Of a stretch of DNA of 62,750 nucleotides, positions 41,854 through 51,471 are shown one piece after another (position 1 is the first letter of the stretch; every line of letters starts with the position of its first letter). The position numbers and the translations under genes were made by a program. Below the pieces are notes generated by a model. That model was given only the letters and a program-made list of their open reading frames with translations, did no database searches and was not told the origin of the DNA. Source of the stretch: Caldifarciminota bacterium (GTDB lineage Bacteria > Hydrothermota > UBA3073 > JACQXS01 > JAGMCI01); the NCBI GenBank assembly GCA_023129325.1, contig JAGMCI010000006.1, forward strand, positions 1-62,750, read 5' to 3'.

Positions 41854-43101
41854 TTAAGAAATTTGCTTATTGAAGACTTGAGCTAATTCTTTTGTTAAGT
41901 TAATATAACTAAATTTTTCAATTTTTGAGAGAAGAAGAGGTATTAACTCCTTATTTTTAAATTTTAAATAAAATTCGTAAATTGCTTCTTTAATTGCGGG
42001 TATATTTTTTGGTGGTACAACAATTCCAGTTCCTGTATTTCTGATAAGTTCTGCACAAGAGCCTTCAGCAACTGTTGCTAAAATAGGTTTTCTTGCACCA
42101 AGGTATTCCCCGATTTTACTTGGCAGGAATATTCCTTCTTTTTCTCCGGTCGTTATCCAAAGTATATCTGCGTTAATGAGATGTTGGATACAATTTTGGT
42201 GAGAAAGATAAGGATGAAGATAAACTGTTTTTTCTAAAGATAATTTTTCAATAATATTTCTTTCTCGTTCAGTATGAAGACCAATTAGTTCTATTCTTAA
42301 ATCACTTTTTTTAATCTTTTCCTCAGAAATAAGTTCTGCTATGGCTTTGAGAAGATATACAGGGGTTCTCTCTTTTGTGAATGAACCAGTGTATGTTATG
42401 GTGAAAACTGACGAATGTTTATTGTAAGTTTTTATCTTAAAGTCCTCAGGATTATATCCATGAGGAATAATAGTGAACTTTCTAACATTGGTTTTGAGAG
42501 TTTTAAGTAGCTCTGACTCAATGTATTTATTTACAGTTATTACAGCGTTAGATTCCGTAAGTACTTTCTTTTTAAGCTGTTCGTTTACCATTTGATGAAG
42601 AAGACTTGAATATGTAGAAAATGGCCAGGGGTCTCTGAATTCGGTTATTAAGGGTAATTTAGTTATTTTTTTTATAAAATATCCAGCAAGAAGTGAAGTG
42701 TAGGGAGGAGCAGTGGAAAATATAAGATTTATGTTTTCGGTCTTTATAATTTTTAATCCTTGAGCAACTGCATAAGGTAACCAACCAATCTTATTATCAG
42801 GAATAAATAAAAAATTAGATATTTTTTTAAATCTTGTGCGGGTTTTTGCAAAGTTTTTACTGTTTTTAAAAGGGAAGATTTTTGCCAATCTCAAAGGGTC
42901 AAGGGATGAAGTCTTAAATATTTTACATTTTACTTCATTCATGAGTTCGTAATCGTATGCAAAGTATTCAATATCCTTGACTGTTAATACAATTGGTTCC
43001 CATCCAAATTTTGGTAGAAATTTGCAGAAATTAAAGACTCTTCGGACTCCACTCATTCCTAAAGGTGGGAAATAATAAGCAATTACAAGCACTTTTTTCA
43101 T
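41854..43101 (-). CDS. GT4-family glycosyltransferase
   Basis: 415 aa from ATG 43101 (MKKVLVIAYYFPPLGMSG); a TTG nine bases upstream is less likely because it overlaps the previous stop. The FPPLGMSGVRR and EFRDPWPF segments are typical of the GT4 group that includes many EPS transferases. Donor domain with FTITYTGSFTKERTPVYL and KIGEYLGARKPILATV. Last gene of the second - strand glycan operon. Confidence 0.88.
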   Translation of the reverse strand: MKKVLVIAYYFPPLGMSGVRRVFNFCKFLPKFGWEPIVLTVKDIEYFAYDYELMNEVKCKIFKTSSLDPLRLAKIFPFKNSKNFAKTRTRFKKISNFLFIPDNKIGWLPYAVAQGLKIIKTENINLIFSTAPPYTSLLAGYFIKKITKLPLITEFRDPWPFSTYSSLLHQMVNEQLKKKVLTESNAVITVNKYIESELLKTLKTNVRKFTIIPHGYNPEDFKIKTYNKHSSVFTITYTGSFTKERTPVYLLKAIAELISEEKIKKSDLRIELIGLHTERERNIIEKLSLEKTVYLHPYLSHQNCIQHLINADILWITTGEKEGIFLPSKIGEYLGARKPILATVAEGSCAELIRNTGTGIVVPPKNIPAIKEAIYEFYLKFKNKELIPLLLSKIEKFSYINLTKELAQVFNKQIS

Positions 43102-43103
43102 AT

Positions 43104-44168
43104 TTAACAACTGATTTTATAAAATGCTTCTTCTACAGTTTTCATATTATCTTTCCATAAAGCTTTATTTTTGATAATAGAAATATTTCTTTTAGCAGCA
43201 GTTTTTAACAATTCGGGATTTTTTAATGCTTGAATAATCTTTTTGGATAAGATATGTGGATTATCTGTTGGAACCAGGTATCCATTTTCATTATCTTTAA
43301 TCCACTCACGGTTTCCTGGGATGTCAGTTACAATGGGAAAAGCTCCACAAGCCATGGCTTCTAATAAGGTAACAGATGTGCTATCAGATAATGAAGGGGA
43401 TACATAAATATCAGATTTTTTTAAAATTTTAGCAATTTCGTATTGAGTAAGTTTAGAAATAAATTTTATATTAGATATATTTAAAGTTTTTATTAATTTA
43501 TTTATTTGCTTTTTTTGTGAGCCATCTCCTGATATTGTTATTTTAATCTTGCCTTTTAACTCTGAGATAACAGTAGGAAGAGCGCGAATAAATAATTTAG
43601 GGTTATAAATACTATCTAATTTTCTAAGATTTACAATATGAAAGACATCTTTTGTGCTTTTCTTAGGCAATGGATTAAAAATAGTGGGGTCAATTCCCAT
43701 GGGCACATTTAAAATCTTAGATTTTGGAATTCCAAGTTTAACTACTGCATCTCTTAATACTTCACCATCAGTAGTAATCAAGGTTGCCTTGCGCAAAGCA
43801 TATCTTAATCTTGCTTTGCGTAAGAAGAGTTTTTTAGGTGGTTCCAATACATCTGCTGAACCCCAACAAGAGATAACGAGAGGCTTAAAACCAATAAGAG
43901 CTCCTATGAGTCCATAGTTTGGTACAAGATGTGCATTGACTATAGATGGACTTATCTCCTTAACTAGTCTTGCTATTTGATAGCTGACTAAGGGATATTT
44001 TAACCAATTTAATTTAATTTTAGAATGGAATATATGTTCTATTCCTTTTGTGCCTATACTCTTTTCCAGAGAAATCAAATGAGTCTCAATATCCCTGTCC
44101 ACAAAGTAATTAACCCATTTTTTTATATGAATAGAACTTGCATCTCCCAAAATACAAAGCTTTATCAT
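43104..44168 (-). CDS. GT4-family glycosyltransferase
   Basis: 354 aa. The short N terminus (CILGDASSIHIKKWVNYF) is typical of the WbnK/EPS GT4 group; donor domain with FHIVNLRKLDSIYNPKLFI and STSVTLLEAMACGAFPIVTD (E-x7-E region). Its ATG directly follows the flippase stop (TAA ATG), so the two are coupled. NDP-sugar transferase of unknown specificity. Confidence 0.9.
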   Translation of the reverse strand: MIKLCILGDASSIHIKKWVNYFVDRDIETHLISLEKSIGTKGIEHIFHSKIKLNWLKYPLVSYQIARLVKEISPSIVNAHLVPNYGLIGALIGFKPLVISCWGSADVLEPPKKLFLRKARLRYALRKATLITTDGEVLRDAVVKLGIPKSKILNVPMGIDPTIFNPLPKKSTKDVFHIVNLRKLDSIYNPKLFIRALPTVISELKGKIKITISGDGSQKKQINKLIKTLNISNIKFISKLTQYEIAKILKKSDIYVSPSLSDSTSVTLLEAMACGAFPIVTDIPGNREWIKDNENGYLVPTDNPHILSKKIIQALKNPELLKTAAKRNISIIKNKALWKDNMKTVEEAFYKISC

Positions 44169-45719
44169 TTAAGTTAAGATATTTCTCAAAAATCCATACC
44201 TGCTTGTAAATATAGTTCGCAACTGTTCTCTCTCGTCCAATGAAAAAATTTTACCTTTAAGCAAAAACAACAAATATCCCACACATATAAATAAAACCAA
44301 TAATAAAAATTTAGTAACCAATAAATATAATGATAACTCACTTTTAATAGGCAAATGAAAATAACTAAAAATAAAATAGGTAAATACACCAAATATAATA
44401 GCAAAGCCCACTGTTTTATAAAAGAAATTCGGAGTGATTTTTAAAGAAGTGTGACGCTTTGCTACATATTCTATATTAAAAATCAGAGTTATAATAGTTG
44501 CTAATAAATAAGCAATCCCCACTCCAACCAACTTAAATCTTGAAATAAGGAGCAAAGTGAGAATTACATAACTTACAATCCAAATTATATTTGAACTTAG
44601 GTAAAACCATATTTTTCCTGTTGCCCGCATTGCTATTTCTATAGGTGTGTATGCAGAGTCAATAGGAATAGAAATAGCCAAGAGAAATAATGGCACTAAT
44701 GCATCAAGATATTTATTACTTGTAAGAAGGAGGATAATTTCTTTTCCTCCAACTAAAATTAAACTCGTAATAACAAGTGAGAGAAGGAAGAGTAACTTAA
44801 TGGTTAGTCCTAAATCTTTTCCTAATATTTCTTTTCTCTCTTTTTCCCAGGAATAACTCATCTCAGGACTTACTGCTTGCATTGGAATATCAAGTATTCT
44901 TCTTCCCCAAAGGGATACCTTTGACGCTATGGTGAACAAGGCAACGAAGTTCATAGTTAAAAAATATCCAATAATAAGTCTATCAAGATAAAAGAAAAGA
45001 GGAGCCAAAAATCCTACCCAAATGGCGTATTTCCAATAAGGCATTATTTCTTGAATGAGGTTTCGAGGTTTCAAGGTTTCGAGGTTTCGTCCCGCACATA
45101 ATTTATGTGCGGGATTCCTTGACACCTTATATAATAAAAATCCACCAATAAGAATACTGGGAATTACGGAGACCAGGTAAATTTTGAGAATAAGAATTAT
45201 TGATAGATATTCACGAAAATAGAAAAGTAGAAAAGTTAATAGAGAGAGATAAAGCAAATTTAAAAGGGCAGAGTAGTGCATTTTTCTTAGCCCAATAAAA
45301 ACTGTAAATATAATTGAGAAAAATGATACTATGAAAAACACTAAAAATCCAAAAGATAAGTATTTCCCAATAATTTCATCTTTATATACAAACATTCCTA
45401 ATTGATAGCCAAAGAAAAAGAGAAAAACATATACAATAAGAGAAAGCAAAAGACAACAAGAGACTATTAATCTTACAAGGGAAATCATTTTTCTTTCTTC
45501 ATTTTTAGCTTGAAATTTTGGCAAATATCTGGTTAAAACAAGAGGAATTCCTAAGAGAAGTATACCCGAAGCTATTTGTCCAAAAGCACTGATGGTAAAA
45601 AACTTTCCTAAATCTATTTGAGTAAGAGCTGAAGATAAAATTTTAAGTTGAACAAAATTCAAGATAAGTCCCCCAAAAAGGGTTAAATAAAGAGATAAAG
45701 TATTACGCAATAATCTCAT
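44169..45719 (-). CDS. Polysaccharide flippase (Wzx/MOP superfamily)
   Basis: 516 aa, about 12-14 membrane segments, with the family's start (NTLSLYLTLFGGLILNFVQ) and a YLPKFQAKNEE loop. It moves the lipid-linked repeat unit across the inner membrane, probably also for the first locus, which has no flippase. Residues about 202-221 (PAHKLCAGRNLETLKPR) come from a palindrome plus GTTTCGAG tandem repeat (45056-45113), in a cytoplasmic loop. It overlaps the FemAB-like gene by 17 bases. Confidence 0.88.
   Translation of the reverse strand: MRLLRNTLSLYLTLFGGLILNFVQLKILSSALTQIDLGKFFTISAFGQIASGILLLGIPLVLTRYLPKFQAKNEERKMISLVRLIVSCCLLLSLIVYVFLFFFGYQLGMFVYKDEIIGKYLSFGFLVFFIVSFFSIIFTVFIGLRKMHYSALLNLLYLSLLTFLLFYFREYLSIILILKIYLVSVIPSILIGGFLLYKVSRNPAHKLCAGRNLETLKPRNLIQEIMPYWKYAIWVGFLAPLFFYLDRLIIGYFLTMNFVALFTIASKVSLWGRRILDIPMQAVSPEMSYSWEKERKEILGKDLGLTIKLLFLLSLVITSLILVGGKEIILLLTSNKYLDALVPLFLLAISIPIDSAYTPIEIAMRATGKIWFYLSSNIIWIVSYVILTLLLISRFKLVGVGIAYLLATIITLIFNIEYVAKRHTSLKITPNFFYKTVGFAIIFGVFTYFIFSYFHLPIKSELSLYLLVTKFLLLVLFICVGYLLFLLKGKIFSLDEREQLRTIFTSRYGFLRNILT
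45056..45113. repeat. GTTTCGAG tandem plus CCCGCACATAA palindrome in the flippase gene
   Basis: Four copies of the 8-bp unit (45056-45089) abut a perfect 11-bp-arm palindrome (45091-45101/45103-45113). The two repeat classes are directly joined here. The frame stays open. Confidence 0.85.
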
Positions 45720-46710
45720 TTTTAAATGATTTTAAAGTCTTAAAGAGAAAAGATTTTTTATAATAAGTACAATAGACTTTCTTTTCTGCTCCCCATCCCT
45801 CTTTAAACTTAACAAGCCCGGGAGCATTTTGTGGAGAACTACCAAGATTATAATATTTATATCCTTTTTCACATCCCCACTGTATAGTCTCCCATATAAG
45901 AGCATTGTTAGGTCTATATTGTAATCCATTGGTATAGGAAGCGTTATCCCACCAAATTATGGTATCTTTATATACAAAATGAATTGCATAAGCAAGAAAA
46001 ATATCTCCTTTCTGGGCAATAGTCCATCTTAAGAATTTACCCATTGTTCTGAAAAGATTAAGGTAAAACTTAAACGTAAGTTCGGGAGATACCTTTTTAT
46101 GTCTTCTTACGGTCTCTTTAAGCATTTTATGGCATTCTACGATTTCATTCTTGCTCTTTACCAAAGAAACTTTTACACCCATCTTTTGGGATTGCCTGAC
46201 TTGATTTCTTATTTTAGAGCTAAGAAAATTCCTCCAAATATTCTGTGGTTCAAAAAAGAGCGGCAGGATATGGGTGGTACATTGTATCTTCTTAAATCCA
46301 AGAGGTTCCCAAAATTCCTCTTTTAAATTATCATAAAAATCAGTTAAAGCTAACATTCCCCATCTTCCTTTTGCTAATTTAGCAAATGAGGAAAGTAACT
46401 TCTTAGTTTCTTTCTCGTTCTCGTGAATAGTTAAAACTCCTCCATAACCTCCATAAGGCAAAGAATAATAATTTTTAAATCCACCCTTTCTTATTTCTAC
46501 AACAGGTATCCCGGCTTTGATTCCATCAGCTTCCCTGCCTGACGGCGAGGCAGGTAAAATCAAAAAAAGGGGTGTTGCATTTTGATAGCCTGAATTCCAT
46601 ACTTTTATCCATTCTATAGTATTAAAAACAGTTCCATTTTTTGAGTTCATAACTAAATTATTCCACTCCGTAGGGCTTATATCTTCAAAGCGAAGTATTT
46701 TCACTTTCAT
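45703..46710 (-). CDS. FemAB-like GNAT acyltransferase
   Basis: 335 aa. FEDISPTEWNNLVMNSKNGTVF and YNLGSSPQNAPGLVKFKEGWGAE mark the FemAB-related family. Paralogue of the protein at 15796. Probably acylates an amine on a lipid-linked sugar. Residues about 52-59 (ASPSGREAD) are encoded by a CCTGCCT/AGGCAGG palindrome. First gene of the - strand operon, with a promoter that seems leaderless. Confidence 0.85.
   Translation of the reverse strand: MKVKILRFEDISPTEWNNLVMNSKNGTVFNTIEWIKVWNSGYQNATPLFLILPASPSGREADGIKAGIPVVEIRKGGFKNYYSLPYGGYGGVLTIHENEKETKKLLSSFAKLAKGRWGMLALTDFYDNLKEEFWEPLGFKKIQCTTHILPLFFEPQNIWRNFLSSKIRNQVRQSQKMGVKVSLVKSKNEIVECHKMLKETVRRHKKVSPELTFKFYLNLFRTMGKFLRWTIAQKGDIFLAYAIHFVYKDTIIWWDNASYTNGLQYRPNNALIWETIQWGCEKGYKYYNLGSSPQNAPGLVKFKEGWGAEKKVYCTYYKKSFLFKTLKSFKNEIIA
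46534..46554. repeat. CCTGCCT...AGGCAGG palindrome in the FemAB-like gene
   Basis: Perfect 7-bp arms (46534-46540, 46548-46554), loop GACGGCG. Same family as 29653-29673 and 32343-32364. Confidence 0.8.
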
Positions 46711-46717
46711 TTTATAA

Positions 46718-46745
46718 ATTATAGTATAAGTTTATTTTAAGTCAA
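46718..46745 (-). promoter_or_regulatory. Sigma70 promoter, leaderless spacing
   Basis: On the - strand TTGACT (46745-46740), 16-base spacer, TATAAT (46723-46718), then 7 bases to the ATG at 46710. No ribosome site. It drives FemAB, flippase and two GT4 genes. Confidence 0.7.
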
Positions 46746-46773
46746 GTTCTTTCAATCTTAATACAATTTTAAA

Positions 46774-46801
46774 TTGACTTTTTAAAATAATATGTTAAAC
46801 T
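46774..46801 (+). promoter_or_regulatory. Probable promoter of the AsnB-like gene
   Basis: TTGACT (46774-46779), 16-base spacer, TAAACT (46796-46801), ATG at 46812. The leader would be only a few bases. Divergent from the FemAB promoter about 28 bases away. Confidence 0.45.
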
Positions 46802-46811
46802 CTTCAAACTA

Positions 46812-48590
46812 ATGAGTGGCATTTGTGGCGGTTTTTGGTTTGATGGTAAACCTAATAAGGGACTTGTAAGCCAAATGGCCAAATCTCTCAATCACAGAGG
46901 ACCCGATGATGTGGGATTCTATTTTGATGAGCAAGTAAGTCTTGGAATAGACTATACATATGAGCAGAAAAATCTTTATCCTTTACATAATGAAACTAAA
47001 ACTCTTTGGCTTATTCTTGATGGGAATATATATAATTTCAAAGAACTTAAGGACTCACTCATAAACCTTGGGCACAAGTTTTATGCTCAGATGGATGGTG
47101 AGGTAATTTTACATCTTTATGAAGAAAAAGGCATTTCTTGTATTCAAGAACTTAACGGAGATTTCGCTTTTGCACTATGGGATTGTGGAAACAAGAGGTT
47201 ATTGCTTGCAAGGGATAGATTTGGTGTAAAACCTTTATACTACTGGAAAAAGCATAATAAAGTTCTTTTTGCTTCTGAGATAAAAGCTTTGCTTGAAGAC
47301 AAGACTTTAATTCGCACTCCTAATGACTCCATAATTTATGATTTTTTGGTAACTGGGGTTCATGAGCATACAGAAAATACTTTCTTTAAAGGAGTGAAGA
47401 AACTTATGCCTGCCGAATATATGATAGTTGAAAAAGATAAATTTAAAAAAGAGAAATATTGGAAGTTAGAAGTGAGAAATAAAAAGTGGGAAGTGAGAAG
47501 TGAGAGAGAGATAATAAATGAATTTTTTAATATTTTTGAGAATTCTATAGAACTAAGACTTCCTGAAACTACTAAATTTGGTGCTCTTTTAAGTGGGGGA
47601 TTGGATTCTTCAGCAGTTGTAAGTATGCTTGATAGATTTGCACATCCAATCACATTTTCTTCTTGTCGGAAAGATTCTTATTTAGATGAAAGAAAGTATA
47701 TTGAAGCTATTGTTGAGAAATATAATCTTAGGAAAAACTATATTTTCCCTGAGAGTAAAAAATTATGGGAAGAAATTGAAAAATTTATCTGGCATCAGGA
47801 TGAACCTATCAGAGGAACAAGTATCTGGGACCATTTCTCAGTTATGAGATTTGTATATGAAAACGGTATAAATATTCTTTTCGACGGACAGGGAGGGGAT
47901 GAAACACTTTGTGGTTATACGGCTTATTTCCCTCAATTCTTATGGGAAATTAGTAAAAAATTTCAGATATTTAGACTTATTAAAGAATTTGCATTAGGTT
48001 TTGACCTTATATTCTTTGCTATAAGAGAAAGACTTTTAGGAAGACAAAATTCTAAAGAATTTTTAGCAAAGGATTTTTTAAAAGAGTTTAAAGGAAGAGA
48101 AAAATTTATTTTAGAAGAACTTTTTCCCAGAACTATAACTGAGAAGTCAGCTTATGCGATTACAAAATACAGTTTAGTTTTTCTCTTAAAAGAGACCGAG
48201 AGAAATGCTGCTGCTTATGGTATAGAAACAAGACTCCCTTTTTTAGACCATCGTTTGGTAGAATATGTATTTTCACTTCCTTTGAAATATAAATTAAGAA
48301 ATGGTTGGACAAAGTGGATATTAAGGGAAACAATGAAAGGTATTCTTCCCGAATTTGTAAGAAAGCGCAGACGCAAGATAGGTTTTGGAACACCTGAAAC
48401 CCGATGGACAAGAGAATTGAGGCAGGAGATAGAAACTCTTTTCAACTCCAAAGAATTTAAGTCTCGCCCTTATTGGAATTCTCAAAAGATTTCACAAAGT
48501 TTTAGACATTTTTGTCAAGGACAAAAGCTCCAGCCGGATTTCTTCTGGAGGGTAATAAGTTTAGAAATATGGTTTAGAACTTTCTTATGA
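46812..48590 (+). CDS. Asparagine-synthetase-like amidotransferase without the N-terminal Cys
   Basis: 592 aa. The synthetase half is intact (PP-loop SGGLDSS at 261-267, FDGQGGDETLCGY near 357). The glutaminase half starts MSGICGGF, so the nucleophile Cys2 is Ser2 (the nearest Cys is residue 5), and the usual Arg-Leu-Ser pocket segment reads IDYTYEQKNL, although HRGPDD is kept. Glutamine use is therefore doubtful. In glycan loci such proteins may amidate uronic acids. Residues about 216-232 are encoded by a GAAGTGAGAAGTG tandem tract (47460-47508). The stop overlaps the next ATG (ATGA). Confidence 0.82.
   Translation: MSGICGGFWFDGKPNKGLVSQMAKSLNHRGPDDVGFYFDEQVSLGIDYTYEQKNLYPLHNETKTLWLILDGNIYNFKELKDSLINLGHKFYAQMDGEVILHLYEEKGISCIQELNGDFAFALWDCGNKRLLLARDRFGVKPLYYWKKHNKVLFASEIKALLEDKTLIRTPNDSIIYDFLVTGVHEHTENTFFKGVKKLMPAEYMIVEKDKFKKEKYWKLEVRNKKWEVRSEREIINEFFNIFENSIELRLPETTKFGALLSGGLDSSAVVSMLDRFAHPITFSSCRKDSYLDERKYIEAIVEKYNLRKNYIFPESKKLWEEIEKFIWHQDEPIRGTSIWDHFSVMRFVYENGINILFDGQGGDETLCGYTAYFPQFLWEISKKFQIFRLIKEFALGFDLIFFAIRERLLGRQNSKEFLAKDFLKEFKGREKFILEELFPRTITEKSAYAITKYSLVFLLKETERNAAAYGIETRLPFLDHRLVEYVFSLPLKYKLRNGWTKWILRETMKGILPEFVRKRRRKIGFGTPETRWTRELRQEIETLFNSKEFKSRPYWNSQKISQSFRHFCQGQKLQPDFFWRVISLEIWFRTFL
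47460..47508 (+). repeat. AGAAGTGAG-type tandem tract in the AsnB-like gene
   Basis: Imperfect units of GAAGTTA/GAAGTGA/GGAAGTGAG read as EVRNKKWEVRSE. The peptide is close to those from tracts in the CDP-alcohol transferase, the GT4 at 60725 and GlmS, which shows one repeat type in four unrelated genes. Confidence 0.75.
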
Positions 48591-50098
48591 TACACAAAAA
48601 GAAAAAAATAGGTTTGATTATCCTCATAATGTGTATTGTACTTATAGGGGAGTTCCATCTAATGAGATACACTGTAGATGATAGCTTTATATCGTATAGA
48701 TATGCCCATAATCTCGTTTCAGGTAATGGCTTAGTTTTTAACCCAGGCGAGAGAGTTGAAGGGCATTCAAATTTTCTCTGGATTGTGATTATAGCTCTAT
48801 TCCAGAGTTTTGGACTTAATTCTCTGTGGGTATCTAAAATACTTGGTATCTTTCTCAGTATTCTGAACTTGCTCATAATATATCGTTTTTCTGTGTATAT
48901 CTCCGGGAGAAAAGGTTTTTTCTATTTACTTTCATTGTGGCTCATTTCTCTTGATATAGGATTTATAAGATGGAGTATTGCAGGTCTTGAAACTCAACTT
49001 TTTCTTTGTCTTCTAATGTTAGGAGTTTATTACTTTGCTTTGGAATGTGAAACTGATAGATTTCCTATGTCTTCTATATTCTTTTTACTTATGTCTCTTG
49101 CAAGAGTAGAAGGACCATTCATTTTTCTAATTGCTTTAATATATAGAATTTATATTAAACGAGGTAGATGGGCCAGCAAGGATACAATATGGACAATAAT
49201 TTTCCTTGTGCTTTATTTCTTATACTTTAGCTGGAGAACTTTATACTATGGGTCGTTTCTCCCCAATATATATTATGCCAAGACTCTTGGAGCTTGGAAA
49301 CAACTTATAGATGGCTTAGTATATATTTTTGCTTTTATAAGAGATAATGGAGGTATATTACTTTTTCCTATTATGCTTATCCCTGCCGTTACTCGCCACA
49401 ATAAAGCAAAGTATTTATATCCATTTGTTGGAGGTTACCTGATTTTTATTATTTATGTAGGTGGAGATTGGATGCTTGATTATAGATTCTTTATTCCTAT
49501 ACTTCCATTTATATTTATCCTTTTTCAAGAGGGAATAAGAGAACTCTCAAATACTGCATTTTTTAAAAGGAGGAAATTCTTGCTTCCTACTATAGTATTA
49601 TTATTAATTTTCTCTAATTTTTTCAATGATTACAATAAATTGTTTAGGTCCTATTTTAGGCAGCCATGCTCTCTTATAAAAGTTTTTAAAGGATGGAAAG
49701 AATCACCAACTAAAATTTATGATAGAGCAAAAATTGGTATCTGGTTAAAACAATTTTTTCCTCCTAATTCACTCATTGCAGTTGAGGACTGTGGTATGAT
49801 TCCTTATTATTCTGAACTTAAGACCCTTGATATTGTCGGGATACTTGACCCTTATGTAGCACGCCTTAAGGGAAGAATGCATAGAAAATATGATACAGAC
49901 TATTACTTTTCTCGAACTCCTGATTGTTTTATCTTGATTAGATATTGTAGTCTTGAAGAAAAGAGTGAAATAGAATGGGGGGCATTCGCAGATAAAGCTA
50001 TTTATGAGAGTGAGAAATTCCACAAAAATTATGAACTTATCCGTGCTTATTATGGGAAAGAAAGTGAACTCTGGTTCTATATATACAAAAGACGATGA
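48587..50098 (+). CDS. GT-C-fold membrane glycosyltransferase, AftB-like
   Basis: 503 aa with about eleven membrane segments. The first outer loop has YTVDDSFISYRYAHNL and VFNPGERVEGHSNFLW, the signature of the GT-C group with mycobacterial arabinosyl/mannosyl relatives; the Asp pair is the expected catalytic site. The C-terminal soluble part (LIAVEDCGMIPYYS) is also conserved in the group. It would use a polyprenyl-phosphate sugar on the outer face. ATGA overlap with the AsnB-like gene. Confidence 0.78.
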   Translation: MIHKKKKIGLIILIMCIVLIGEFHLMRYTVDDSFISYRYAHNLVSGNGLVFNPGERVEGHSNFLWIVIIALFQSFGLNSLWVSKILGIFLSILNLLIIYRFSVYISGRKGFFYLLSLWLISLDIGFIRWSIAGLETQLFLCLLMLGVYYFALECETDRFPMSSIFFLLMSLARVEGPFIFLIALIYRIYIKRGRWASKDTIWTIIFLVLYFLYFSWRTLYYGSFLPNIYYAKTLGAWKQLIDGLVYIFAFIRDNGGILLFPIMLIPAVTRHNKAKYLYPFVGGYLIFIIYVGGDWMLDYRFFIPILPFIFILFQEGIRELSNTAFFKRRKFLLPTIVLLLIFSNFFNDYNKLFRSYFRQPCSLIKVFKGWKESPTKIYDRAKIGIWLKQFFPPNSLIAVEDCGMIPYYSELKTLDIVGILDPYVARLKGRMHRKYDTDYYFSRTPDCFILIRYCSLEEKSEIEWGAFADKAIYESEKFHKNYELIRAYYGKESELWFYIYKRR

Positions 50099-50130
50099 GA
50101 TGAAGAGAAAAACTGTTTTTATATTTATAA

Positions 50131-51471
50131 GTGGATAAAAAACCTTGCTTGTATTTTTTTCTATTTGTCATTCTTTGTAGATTGCTCTTTGCTCTTCCTG
50201 CAATTCGAGATAAGAAACGAATGTTCATCCCGGTAACGGATTCTTTTGAATATGAAACTCTTGCAAAAAGTTTTGTAGAAAGAGGCACATTTCCATCCAA
50301 ACTCAGTATAATTAGAACACCAGGGTATCCCTTATTTATAGCCTTTTTTTATAAAATATTTGGAGAAAAACCTCACATCGTTGTGCTTTTTCAGATACTT
50401 TTTACTTCCTTACTTATTCCATTGATATACTCTTTTTCATTCATTACTAAGCGAGAAAAAAACTTATTCTCTATATTTTATGCACTTAATTTAAATATCG
50501 CTCTTCATACTTCGCAACTTCTTACAGAGGGACTTTTTATGATTTTAATTTTTATGACTATTCTTTCTTTTCTCTACTACCTTAATTCTCCAACTCTTAT
50601 AAGGTTAATTCAGACCTCTCTTTTGCTTGCATTAGGAACATTTACCAAACCTATAGGACTTTATTTCTCTCTCGTCATAGGATTGTTTTTGCTTATAAAA
50701 AAAGGATTGAAAAATGGCGTGTTACCTCTTTTTATATTCCTTTTGTCTTTTCTTATTTTCCTTTCCCCTTGGTATATTAGAAATTACATAAGGTTCGATA
50801 AATTCTTTTTTTGTGGAGTTGCTTCCTGTAACCTTACTTATTATGAAGCCCCATCTGCAATAGCATCCGGAGAAAATATCTCTGTAGATAAGGCTCGAAA
50901 AAGGTTATATAATGAGTTTGATGAAGAAGCTTTGGATAGATGTGAGATACACGAGTTGAATAAAGATTCAAAAATCGCGCTGAAATATATTTTGAAATAT
51001 CCTATGCCATATGCTAAATTACGAATGGTTGGATTTTTAAATACAGTTCTTTTACCTTTCTCCCCACGAGCAACACTTATTTATCTAACCGGTAAACCCT
51101 TCAAAGAACTCGGAGTGATGAAAGAAGTGAATCAAAAAGTATTCATTCTTATATCTCACAAGAAATTTAAACAGGGATTTTTGCTTTTCTTTAAAGAAAG
51201 AGTCCAAAAGTTGCCACCAAGTGGAATAGTGGTTATGGGTGTTGCAATTCTTTATCACTTCTTACTTTTGTTTGGAGTAATACTTTCCTTGAGAGTTCCG
51301 ACTTTGAAAAAAGAACAAAAGATCCTTTTTATAATCTCAATCCTTTATTTTACATTTATCCCTGGAACTGTAGGACATCCTCGATTTAGAATCCCAATAG
51401 AACCCTGCCTTATATTGCTCGGAGTAATAGGATTAGCTTCACTGGAAAAATCAACGAAATTGAAAATGTAA
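50131..51471 (+). CDS. GT-C glycosyltransferase, PMT_2 type
   Basis: 446 aa from GTG 50131, about ten membrane segments. FIPVTDSFEYETLAKSFVE (loop with acidic residue) and LSIIRTPGYPLFIAFFY are typical of the PMT_2/ArnT group. No good ribosome site precedes the GTG; another frame opens with an ATG at 50100 and stops inside this gene, so a small frameshift near the start is possible. Lipid-linked sugar transferase of the second cluster. Confidence 0.75.
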   Translation: MDKKPCLYFFLFVILCRLLFALPAIRDKKRMFIPVTDSFEYETLAKSFVERGTFPSKLSIIRTPGYPLFIAFFYKIFGEKPHIVVLFQILFTSLLIPLIYSFSFITKREKNLFSIFYALNLNIALHTSQLLTEGLFMILIFMTILSFLYYLNSPTLIRLIQTSLLLALGTFTKPIGLYFSLVIGLFLLIKKGLKNGVLPLFIFLLSFLIFLSPWYIRNYIRFDKFFFCGVASCNLTYYEAPSAIASGENISVDKARKRLYNEFDEEALDRCEIHELNKDSKIALKYILKYPMPYAKLRMVGFLNTVLLPFSPRATLIYLTGKPFKELGVMKEVNQKVFILISHKKFKQGFLLFFKERVQKLPPSGIVVMGVAILYHFLLLFGVILSLRVPTLKKEQKILFIISILYFTFIPGTVGHPRFRIPIEPCLILLGVIGLASLEKSTKLKM

